64,000 nt of DNA from Perkinsus olseni (Eukaryota > Perkinsozoa > Perkinsida > Perkinsidae). This document shows, piece by piece, positions 53,268 to 62,839 of the stretch (position 1 is the stretch's first letter; the number at the start of each line of letters is the position of its first letter). The position numbers and the translations under genes are program-made. The notes beneath the pieces were generated by a model that saw only the letters and a list, made by a program, of their open reading frames with translations, was not told the origin of the DNA and did not search any database. Location: positions 1-64,000 of the forward strand of contig JABANP010000202.1 in assembly GCA_013115135.1 (NCBI GenBank), in the 5' to 3' direction.

Positions 53268-53527
53268 ATGAAGACCTTCTTTGTCGCAAAGATCCTATTC
53301 GTCATTGGTGTTGCTTGATCCCTCCCGCGACCCCTACTCCTACGACCGTTAATCCGACCGATGACTCCGTCATCATCGAGCCCGTGAATCCTGCAGAACA
53401 AGACTGCGCCAACTGCTTTTTCTGCAGGAGATTGCCTGCGGATGATATATTTAACCACGGTGAATGTATTAGGAACTTGTTCGTGTGCGGCACTTCTTCT
53501 TGTGATAGCTGTTGCCAGGGTTTCTAG
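53268..53527 (+). pseudogene. Eight-cysteine peptide, copy 4 (16-base deletion)
   Basis: ATG 53268 starts the same signal peptide as copy 2 (KTFFVAKILFVIGVA), but 16 bases present in copy 2 are missing just after it, giving a TGA at 53316-53318. In the shifted frame the rest is intact: PTDDSVIIEPVNP and C-x2-C-x2-C-x13-C-x6-C-x4-C-x2-C-C. The preserved domain suggests a recent loss, or an assembly error. Confidence 0.8.
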
Positions 53528-54213
53528 AACGTCATCGGAGCCAACTTTTGTACCAACTTCTTTCTTCTGTACTGCGGCAGTACTACTGCCGTTGCCGGAT
53601 AATAAGCTCATCTTTTGTATGACCACCCATCGTGCTTCGGCCCAGTAATGATGATGATGACGAACTATGCTTCTATTGATGACCTGTCTCTCTCGGCACC
53701 AACTGTGCTACATTCGCTCAAGCCGAAAAGAACTCGTTAGTCAGCCTGGTTCGCCTAGCCATGTATGCGTCTCGTAGAGAAGCCAAGTGCATTCAATTTT
53801 TCAATACCATCCATTTTTCAGAGGACTTTTCTCTTCCTTGAGTTGTCAATGATAATGGGTGCGGCAGGCCTAGGCAACTTGGGCTGCCTAGGACGGTGCA
53901 TTCCCAGGGAATCATCATCTGGAGTGCTTATGTGGGCTTCCACACGGAGCCTCAGAGGTTCAACCTCTACCGGCAAATATCTCATCCCTACGATGTTCCT
54001 TCTCACAACTCAATACCACTTGGAACGAAGTTATGTGTGTGAAAAAGTCTAACCACAATAATAGCGATACTAGTCCTTTAATTAAGGCACGGTTACTTAA
54101 CCTCCGGATATCATACGAGCTAATCGCTCGGGGCGACCTACAACAACGTGGCAGTCGCAAGTTGCGCAAGTCACACGTGCTGCTCGCGATGGCCTAAGGA
54201 ACGAACGGCCTCT

Positions 54214-54250
54214 GAACGAAGAACAGAGGAGCCTCCTCTGTTCTTCGTTC
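54214..54250. repeat. Perfect palindrome 18+1+18
   Basis: GAACGAAGAACAGAGGAG, C, then its exact reverse complement. Confidence 0.95.
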
Positions 54251-54664
54251 GAATGCTTCAAAGAGACGCACGGGCGACCGATTTTTGGGATGAAGTGTCT
54301 AATAAAGACGCAAAGAATTGAGAATGCCATATGATAGAGAATTTCATGTAGATTCAGAATCTGTAATTACTTCTGTTTTATTATTCTGCAATTGATAACA
54401 AAAATCGATCGCGCGTTTTTCGCGCGTCGCGTCTTCATGAGGGGTCTGCCCTTTTTAAGTCGGCACCCTGTAGAAGGGACACGTTAATAAGGGCCAGTCA
54501 TGAAGATCGCGAAGACTTCGCAGTATCCGCAACGACAGCACCTCAATGAGTGCCATCGACGTCCTGAAGGGGCATATCAGTACTGACTCTCGTGAGACAA
54601 AGAGGATTACACGCGGGAGGAACCATAGGCTATGGTCCATAGCAGTGCCACGGGAGAAAATGCA

Positions 54665-54765
54665 TCATGAAGGGTTCGAACCGGATACCTACTAGCATCG
54701 AAGATCTGACTTTTCATCCCTAGTTGTGCGCCACTAAACTAAACAGTCCCTCTTTGACATCCTAC
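54665..54765 (-). repeat. tRNA-derived repeat candidate (SINE-like)
   Basis: A-box-like TAGTTTAGTGG and B-box GGTTCGAACCC about 45 nt apart on the minus strand, followed by GATGCATTTTCTC. No matching acceptor stem, so not a tRNA gene. Confidence 0.45.
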
Positions 54766-54974
54766 AGAGTATTCATGAATAATCGTGGAGGAAATCCAAG
54801 ATCAGCAAGATCCGCAAGTGACGATAAACGTTCCGAAATAGCACTAAATTTTACACCGATAAAAATCGGCTACATAACGGGTTAACGAAACGGCAGAATT
54901 TATACAGGGGTAAAGAAATCTTACAATCTACAGCGGAGCGAAGCTCTCGCGAGGACGGGACAAAAACAGGGGTG

Positions 54975-57900
54975 TCAAAAAAGCAAGTTGTCGGGGTTCG
55001 GTATCACATCACGGTTCAACTGCATCAGACAACCGAAGAGGGAATCGCTAATGGAGAGAAATAGCCGACTCGAGTCGGGGCTGAAGCCAAGACCCGCTAC
55101 ATTACCGAAGATATCAACGACCTGACGACCATCAGAAATGACCGCGCGCCACGAAATTATTCTCTTACCTGCTCGCATGTGAAGTCAGACGCAGTATCAA
55201 CCACATGAACCAAGTCGGCCGGCTCGGCAAAAGCCAAATACCTGAGGGGGTTTCCAACAGCGACGCTGCGACAGCACATCACCGTCCATCTCCAGAGAAG
55301 TGGCAGGTCCTGACTGCTCCGAGGACCGTCCCTAGCGACCGAAGGGGCTGGTCGGGCTTAAGGTTACGGACATCCCATACACGACAAGTACCATCCTGAA
55401 AAGATGACGATTCGCATCGTCTGTTATCATGATACATAGAAGCCGCCGGAGAAACGCAAATTGACTGGCTCGACCAACTATCAGGTCTCGCTAGGAGCAA
55501 TAGAGCCGAAACAATAATACTAACAGTGAATCCGAGTCTGTGCGTAAGCAGATAAAAACGTGTCTCCTGCTCGAGCCAGACACGAGCTGCAGTGATGATA
55601 GTCTAATAGAGATCATCACCACATTCTACAGAGAAGCGCCGGATGCTACATATCTGCTAGGATATAGTAGCGTGAAAACCCGGATCCTAGAATCCCGATA
55701 CCTCCCAAATCGATCGATGCCAGTTCGTGTAAAATCTTCCCCGCGCAACTCGCGAACGTCCGAGCGCTCGAAAACTTGCCAAGACTCGTTTATACCCTGA
55801 GTCAACCTAAAGATACCCCCTTTACCTGATTTCCGGTAGCCAGGAGATTGCCATTGGGGTGCCAGGTAGAACAGAAGCCATAGTCCAGATGGCCCTTCAA
55901 CACCAACGCCTTCTGCAACTTGGCCGAGTTACGACGGTCCGAAATTATCACAGCTCGATCGTCACCCGAGGCACAGAGGACTCGAGAATCCCGCGGGTTA
56001 ACAGAAACATGATTCACCGACCAGGAGTATCTGAGTGACCGAGATCAGAAACCGCCAGCATCCTTCTCCGAGACGGGCATCAGAGCAAATAGGGGGAACC
56101 TTAGAGAGGCACTGGAGTAGTACTACTCCGTGAATCTCAGTAACACCCCAGATCATTTATGCCTCAGACTAGAGGACACGGTTGAGGTTTATCAAAGTAA
56201 TCGCGTCTCACCACAGGTGAGCTTCACTCGAGAGACGCAAGGATTTAATCGCTACCACCTTCGGACAGTGACTCCGACACGAGAACTACTGTTATAATGT
56301 GTCCTCCAAACCCAATTCGTAGCGAAGAAAACGGGAGACCACCGGGAGTGAGCTGCCCCTTCCTGTTAGTACGTGGCCTCGGAGACGATAGCTCCTCCGT
56401 GAGAGACGTCGATGTCCCGGAGAACTCGGTCATTATTGGCTACTATCATATGGAGAGGCTCACAGCCCATTCGATAGAAGGCCTGCTGCTCGTAGAATTG
56501 GCCATAAACCTGTAAAATGCACCATGCTAGGTTCGACTCTCCGACCGATGACAGGCCCTACACTATCTGGGAGCTTCCTCAGCATGTGCTCCTCAAAGAT
56601 ACTCCCGTCCAGGTCCATCCTAGGGAACCATCTCCTCTCGCCGTGCCCACTGTCCTCTTCCAGCGGCGTCATAATAACATCATCCATCTCGCCGTCAGCC
56701 TCCGCGCCACCATCACTCGAGGCAGCCCCGTCCACCGACATGCTACCAATGATTCGCCTAAGACAAGCTCTCGCTGCCGAGCACCTCTCTCGGGCCTCAC
56801 CGTTGCGAAGGCTTCTCATCCTCAGACACTCTAGGGGAGAAGTAACCGCTGCTCGGCAGTATCAGGGAGTAATTGGTGATGTTATTGCTGGCATCGCTCA
56901 TCCGGGCCTTCAAAACCTACCAACATTTTTCATCATAAGCACGAGTCAACCTCGGATACGCCGCGCCTATCGACTACCTCCTGCGCATCGTGCGTTCTAG
57001 TGACGATGATCGTGGAGTCGAAGCCGCCAGAGACGGCAAAGCCCCTATTAACATCGATGCTGGACAAAGTATGAACAGGCTGCGAGTGCATTTGGGTGGC
57101 CTCTCCCGTGAGAGTGTCGTAGCGGTACAAAGTGGAGTTACAAACAAGATAGACAATACCTGAAAAAGACCAAATCCCATCTCGACCTTCGGCGGGTTCT
57201 CATTGGCAGTACTGTTGGCAGTGGGGACGGTGAGATGACGAAGTTGGAAATGATCGACGGTGGGGTTAAGTCTCCACACGGAAGGCTCCCCGCGGTAGCT
57301 TCGGCAGAATCGATAATAGCACAGGTTCACGCGATCCATCTGATGAAGCAAGTTGACCTGTTCCGTATCTTGCGCGCTTAACCCGTAGATACCTCTGTTA
57401 TGGCCTGCTTCCTCTTCTTCTCCAGAGCGTCATTCCAAGTGACATTGTTATAGTTCGGAGAAGTCCTGCACCCGTCGCTCTCGATACTCGAACCGGTTTA
57501 TCGCAAACCTGCACACAAAAAAAATCAAACAAAAAATTTTCCAAAGTCCCTCGTGTCACCTCTCCCATGGTATTCCCTGCGGGTCCGTCTGCGACCTGTC
57601 ACCCGGCTGCCTCCTCAACGCCCACTGGACCTCCGCTCCGGTGATGTCCCTCTCCGGAGTAGACGGTTGCGGCAGCAACGGCCTCACAGAAGACAGCAAA
57701 CTGCGGGTTGATTGGATCGAACTCTCCTCGGTTATCCTCATCCGCTGTCGAGAAAGCAGCAGAGGCGTCTCCCGTACGGCCACCACGGCTTCTTCCGATT
57801 CCACCGATCCGAACTCGCTGCCGCAGCTCACATCATCGCTCGGGAACGACTCACAGCAGCTAACCTCACTATCACCTTCGTCCCACCTGGGGTCCCACTC

Positions 57901-58167
57901 CTCAGCAGCATCGCCACCTTCCAAGGCCATGCGAGTACCAACTTTTTCGCAACCCTCATCCTCAATACTCCGACGCGACACAACCGAATCTTCGCTCGAG
58001 TAGCCCTCCTCATCACTCGTTCTACCTACAGCTCTCCTCCTAACTCGGAAAGTCCGCCGAGGAGGCAGACGGCGACGGCGGGCCGACTTGGATCGGCGAC
58101 TTCGGTAGGGCCGGGCAGGCGCTACAACCGGTGGTTGTTGATGATGTGGGGCTCCGCTTTGGACCAT
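54975..58167 (-). CDS. WD40-repeat protein (SPBC2A9.03 / At1g36070 type)
   Basis: Resolved exons: 58167-57560 (ATG MVQSGAPHHQQ, Arg- and Ser/Asp/Glu-rich, ending DPQGIPWER), 57508-57393, 57357-57213 (HFQLRHLTVPTAN), 57159-56978 (GGFDSTIIVTRTHDAQE), 56030-55826 (LKGHLDYGFCSTWHPNGNLL), 55395-55283 (GTCRVWDVRNLKPDQP), 55241-55169 (YLAFAEPADLVHVVDT) and 55121-54975 (VDIFGNVAGLGFSPDSSRLF, TGA). Exons between 56977 and 56031 were not resolved. The QGIPW block, GHLD..F..WHP, RVWDVRNL and AEPAD..H motifs match a conserved eukaryotic WD40 family of unknown biochemical role. Introns of 51, 35, 53, 430, 41 and 47 nt include families A and B. All junctions listed keep the frame and restore family homology. 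Confidence 0.88.
55122..55168 (-). other. Family A micro-intron (47 nt), forward orientation
   Basis: GTAAGAGAATAATTTCGTGG, CGCGCGG, acceptor GTCGTCAG; phase 0 between FTCEQ and VVDIFG of the WD40 gene. Confidence 0.9.
55396..55825 (-). other. Intron (430 nt) with family B core near the donor
   Basis: GTAAAGGGGGTATCTTTAGG at the donor; TTTTCAG acceptor. Joins TGNQ to DGTCRVWD. Confidence 0.85.
57358..57392 (-). other. Family B micro-intron (35 nt)
   Basis: GTATCTACGGGTTAAGCGCG, then CAAGATACGGAACAG; phase 0 between KKRKQAITE and VNLLHQMD. The inverted ends GTATCT/AGATAC span most of the intron. Confidence 0.9.
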
Positions 58168-58683
58168 AGCAGCATACACCACAATGATAACAAGAGAACT
58201 CGACGGGGACCCGACAACAGGCCACAACAAAAGTAACTGACAGTAGGCACCAACTTGACCTATTTCGCATCTTGCACGCTCGACCTAAGGATTCCCCCAA
58301 CGAGACTCCCCAATCTATCAGTGCCTACGAGACTGCGTCTCTCCTCAGGAAACCATCGCAAGGTTTATCCTTCAAACCATGAAGCTTCCCCTCTCTACTC
58401 CGGAGTTCAATATCCCCGCGAGAATCGACGATGCGAGTCAACGCAACGCAGCAACGAACGAGACCCTCACTCTATCCCACTCGAACCACCACGAATTCGT
58501 CGCCGAGGATTTAGCGCGCGCCGAGAAATTCCCGAAGCCAATGAACTAACAGCGCGGGAGGGAGAATCCGACGTTGATGCTGGTAAGATTCAAAGTAGGT
58601 TACGTTGGAGAATGCCTGCCTCTGATCGATGGAACTTGGAGCTATGATGCCACCTCCTTCTAGTTGTAAACTGTTCTTCCCCC
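58168..58683. other. Divergent intergenic region
   Basis: Separates the WD40 gene (minus) from ADA (plus). A B-like element (minus strand GTGCAAGATGCGAAATAG, about 58280-58262) lies upstream of the WD40 start, probably an intron in its leader. Confidence 0.5.
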
Positions 58684-59937
58684 ATGTCTACTACTACAGC
58701 CGCGTACAACTTTTTCTACTCGGCCCCCAAAGTTGAGCTGCACATCCACTTTGATGGTGCCTTCGACGTGGACTTCCTCTACCAAGTCGCCAAGCGTGAT
58801 CTCGACCAACTTCCAGAGACCGTGCCTGCCCCTTGGAACGGCCCCGATGCCACCATAGCCGTCCGGTCAGCCATCGCGGCCTGTCAGTCTAAAGAAGATT
58901 TCGAGAAGATCACCTGCCTCGGTGCCGAAGCTGTCGTCGCCAAACGACTCGAGAACGGCGGCAAGAAGGGTGCTGGTCTGGCATGCATGCTCGATTGCTT
59001 CGCCATCTTCACTCCGGTCGTCCAAGGCAAGAGGGACGTCATCGAGGAGATGGCCTTCAAGGTGTGCGAACGCCAGTACCGTGAGAACGTCGTCTACACT
59101 GAACTCCGCTATAACCCCCACGTCCTGGCGAAGGAGGGCTCAACCCTCCCCGACGCTCGCAGCGTCGTCGAGGCTGTCACCGCGGGTATCGAGCGTGGTA
59201 AGAAGGTCTTTGGCATCGACATGAATCAGATCCTCTGCTGCATGAACCTGATGCCCGGGGTCAGCGCTGAGGTCGCTCAACTCGCCGTCGAGTTCAAACC
59301 CAAGGGTGTTGTTGCCATCGATGTCGCCGCTGGCGAGACTCACTTCGAGAACGAAGATCTCAAGAAGGCTCACGTCGCTGCTTGCCTGGAGGCTGAGAAG
59401 GCCGGTCTTCGTGTTACTGTGCACGGCGCCGAGGACGGTCCGGCCAAGAACTTTTGTTGTGCTGTTCGCGAGTACCATGCTGAACGCGTGGGGCACGCGT
59501 ACAAGATCGCTGCCGACCCGGAGATGTACCAGATGGCTCAGGATACTCATACTCACATCGAGGCGTGTCCTACTTCTAGTATCTGTACCGAGGCTGTCTG
59601 TCTACCCCAAGTTCATCCGGAGAAGCCGATCCTTGATAGCTTGGATTGGAGTCAGCATCCTATCAAGAAGTTTATTGAGGATGGTCTTAGTGTTAGCATC
59701 AGCACCGACGATCCGACTGTATTTTTGACTCACATTACGGGCGAGCTCGCCATCCTCGCCGATCGCTTTGGCCTAGACGCCCATCAAGCTGGCATGCAGG
59801 TCACTATGAACGCCATTGATCGCTGCTGGGCCTCTGCTAAGCAAAAGTCCAAGTATCGTGAGATGACCCTCAACTACTATGAAGGGGAGGAGTCAACTGT
59901 TGAGGAGAGCGGTAGCACCGTGGATCACAGCGACTAG
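58684..59937 (+). CDS. Adenosine deaminase (intronless copy)
   Basis: 417 residues from ATG 58684. Metal and active-site blocks: HIHFDGAF (HxH near residue 20), the GAGLACMLDCF region, YTELRYNPH, VTVHGAEDGP (His and Glu of the HAGE-type motif), ERVGHAYK (canonical RVGHG with Gly to Ala), CPTSSICT and SISTDDPTVF (zinc and substrate aspartates). Deaminates adenosine or deoxyadenosine to inosine in purine salvage; no signal peptide, so cytosolic. It has no introns, unlike its neighbour. Early codons favour C-ending, whereas the segment from about 59572 to 59708 favours T-ending and is almost identical to the neighbour. The tail is short, acidic and Ser-rich. Confidence 0.95.
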   Translation: MSTTTAAYNFFYSAPKVELHIHFDGAFDVDFLYQVAKRDLDQLPETVPAPWNGPDATIAVRSAIAACQSKEDFEKITCLGAEAVVAKRLENGGKKGAGLACMLDCFAIFTPVVQGKRDVIEEMAFKVCERQYRENVVYTELRYNPHVLAKEGSTLPDARSVVEAVTAGIERGKKVFGIDMNQILCCMNLMPGVSAEVAQLAVEFKPKGVVAIDVAAGETHFENEDLKKAHVAACLEAEKAGLRVTVHGAEDGPAKNFCCAVREYHAERVGHAYKIAADPEMYQMAQDTHTHIEACPTSSICTEAVCLPQVHPEKPILDSLDWSQHPIKKFIEDGLSVSISTDDPTVFLTHITGELAILADRFGLDAHQAGMQVTMNAIDRCWASAKQKSKYREMTLNYYEGEESTVEESGSTVDHSD

Positions 59938-60055
59938 GTTGTGCGATTCCTTGCAGCCTTTGAAGCGCCCTTGTTTATAGTTGTACAAAAATGAGTTTCT
60001 CTTCAGTGTTCCTTTGAGTGTTGAGTTCCGATGTAAATCAATTTGGCAGTCGTTG

Positions 60056-61954
60056 ATGGTTGCTTCCACGTATGAGTTCCTCAGGTCGGCCCCAAAGGTC
60101 GAGCTTCACGTTCATCTCGACGCCGCGTTCGACACTTCCCTTCTCTACGAAGTTGCTCGGAGGGACCTCTCTGTCCTGCCAGAAGAGGTGCTTTCGCGTC
60201 GCTATACACTCGCGATTCCGCGGCATGGCCAGGCCGAGGCGATAAGAACCGTACACGGTGTCGTATCTCGATGTTCGAATAGCCTTCTCGTTCGCCTTGA
60301 AGGTTCACCAGAGCGAAATGCACTTATTGAATTTGCCCGTCCTAATCAGCGTTCTGCTGAACCTCTGAATCAGATTTCAAGTCGCTCCTTCGGTGGCTCG
60401 GATCGAGTTGAAGATCGTCTCGATGCTTGCGTCGACTCAGGAGCCGGCGCCGTGGCGTGACGGAACTGTACGCGTTAGAGAGCAAGTAGCAGCTTGCCAA
60501 AAACTTGGATGACTTTACGCGGATTGTGACGATGAGGGCTGAAGATGTCGTTGCTGGTCGCCTCGACAGAGGTAGGGAATCGTAATGATTTTCTGTCAAG
60601 TTGTGGTATGAGATTCGCACCGCAGAACCTTGCCTCAGATCTCAGCTTCGATTCCTCGTCTCGGTTGTCTTCTGTCAGGTTGTCGCGGTGCTGGTCTGGC
60701 GTGCATGCTGGACTGTTTCGCAATTTTCCTACCAATCGTCAGAGGCAAGAAGGACGTGTTGGAGGAAATGGCATACCGATTCTGTCGGGACCAGGCGCAG
60801 CAGAACATCATCTACACGGAAGTGAGGTAGCCCTCGACTCCCCAACGTCAAGCACACCTCCATTGAGCCATGGCCGATCACCACCCATCGAGGATCTGCA
60901 GCACTTGGCCGGGGTCAGGTACAATCCTCATATATTGAGCAAGGAGAAATCTTCACTGCCGACTCCGCGGAGCGTTACAGTGGCCATCAGTAGGCATTCA
61001 GGGAGTGTCTCCTTGCGGTTCAGCTTCTTCCAATCGGGAGGGTCGTGAACACGCGAATTGGATGGGACTTATCGTTCTCAGCGGCCGGCTTGAGACGAGG
61101 CATGGAGGAGTTTGGGATCGATGTGAAGCAGATATTGTGCTGTATGAACAGGAATCCCGAGATGAGCGCGGACATCGCTGACCTCGCCATAGAGTAGCAA
61201 TGCCTTCTCTCGGCCGCGGGCAGGCATCTTCTTCTCTGTCATTGAACCTCCCTCTAGGTTTAAAGGATCCGGAGTCGTGGGAGTCGATGTAGCGTCGGGT
61301 GAGCTCCACTTTGACCAGGCCGATGTCAGAGCAGCTCATGTCGAGGCCTGTAGTTTCCGACCATACTGCTGGGGGTTGAACAACTACCTCAGGTCGTCGG
61401 GCAAAGTCCGCTGGTCTCCATGTGACGATTCACGCGGCTGAGGATGGTCCAGGAGAGAACTTCTGCTGTGCCGTGACGAAGTACTCAATAATACACAATC
61501 TCGGTTGACTCTTCCGCTCACCAGATACTTTGCCGAGAGGATCGGTCATGGATACCGAATCCACGACTCTGTGCTAGTCGACAGCGAACTTTATCAACGC
61601 GCCAAAGCCACTGGAGCCCACATCGAGGCCTGCCCCACTTCTAGTATCTGTACCGAGGCTGTCTGTCTACCCCAAGTGCATCCGGAGAAGCCGATCCTTG
61701 ATAGCTTGGATTGGAGTCAGCATCCTATTAAGAAGTTTATTGAGGATGGTCTTAGTGTTAGCATCAGCACCGATGGAGGCCCGGTGTTCTCTACTGACCT
61801 GTCCAGCGAGATGTCCATTCTAGTTAATCGCTTCAACTTCGACGGCAGGAAGGTTGGCAAAATGGTGACGATGGCGGCGATTGCCTGCTGCTGGGCTGAC
61901 GATGTGGCCAAAAGACGGTATCAGGAATTAGTATCTGCTTACTATGCCTCTTGA
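60056..61954 (+). CDS. Adenosine deaminase-like protein (eight exons)
   Basis: Exon 1 from ATG 60056 (APKVELHVHLDAAF, end unresolved near 60215-60260); then 60493-60571, 60679-60826, 60919-60989, 61082-61193, 61258-61349, 61393-61480 and 61525-61954. Junctions 2 to 8 keep frame and homology. Motifs: HVHLDAAF (Gly to Ala), CRGAGLACMLDCF, QILCCMN, VTIHAAEDGP, ERIGHGYR and SISTDGGPVF. In the last, the second aspartate of the usual TDDP is Gly, and the DGA glycine is Ala, so activity may be reduced or changed. Introns are 57-107 nt where resolved and carry no family A, B or C core. A tandem paralog of the upstream gene. Confidence 0.85.
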
Positions 61955-62839
61955 GTCGCGCGTTTCTGCACTAGATATTTTTGGAACTTCGTTCAGTAGA
62001 GTTTCGAGGGACTCTTCGACCTATACTGATTAGTACTTGGTGATGACCAATAACATCCTCTCGGCGCTGGAAATTCCCCGACAGATCCGAACAGCACTGC
62101 GGAGATCCCCAAGGTGAATTAGAGCATGCCCCTCGAGCATGGCAAATAATGCGCGCCTCGGCCTGGGTCTTCGAATATCGAATCTTGGAATATCAAATAT
62201 TCAGTGTCGTCTGCACGGGAGTGAGGCTGAGCTCGACTCACTCAAGAAAATGCCTGTGAGAGGAATCTGTTTCGGGGGGTCCCAGTGAAGACGATTCTTT
62301 CTCTTCGCTCGAGGAGGAGGAACCGTCCTTACCGAGGATGGCGAACAGATATCCAGCTCGGGCCGAGGCTCGGATCGAGCTGCTGCGCGGGCAGTTGATA
62401 TACCCAGGACCGGTCCTAGGATCGATCCTGTGATCCTCTGAACGCATTCAGGATGATCGATCCAGGGATTGGTCCTACAACTGCTCCCAGGATCGATTTA
62501 CTGAACAGCCGGAGGTTGGCGAAACCAATCTGAGCGAACCCTGCCGCAGAGCAAGCAAGGGTTGTCCTATCGGACAACGATACATCACGAGACATCGGAT
62601 GGTAGGCTTAACGTCCGGCAGGAACAGAGTCCTCTACTGGCTGTGCAGCTGATGTCTCACTGCTGCACCTTTGTGTTGAATGTCCCGCCCCGACCGGTTT
62701 CACCGACGGCATGTGACTTTGTCCATCGCGGTTCCAAACCTCCAGAAGGCCCTTGCACCCGCGTGCACACGCGTGCACACGCAAGCGTGAGGGGATGTGC
62801 ATGCCATTAGTTGTTAGTGTCTGGGAGCTTCGAGCAGGG
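61955..62839. other. Spacer, no gene recognised
   Basis: 62405-62495 has five degenerate copies of CAGGATCGATCC-like words (GGACCGGTCC, GGATCGATCC, AGGATGATCGATCC, GGATTGGTCC, AGGATCGAT). No gene seen. Confidence 0.5.

Larger units (their letters stand above)
53528..54974. other. Spacer, no gene recognised
   Basis: Contains the longest perfect palindrome (54214-54250). Minus strand 54760-54665 shows tRNA-like promoter boxes (TTTAGTTTAGTGG then GGTTCGAACCC) without a foldable acceptor stem, probably a tRNA-derived repeat. Confidence 0.5.

Noticed and set aside
54214..54250. Rho-independent-type terminator or stem-loop RNA
   Set aside because: A one-base loop cannot form a stable hairpin and no T-run or gene end is adjacent; treated as a DNA palindrome.
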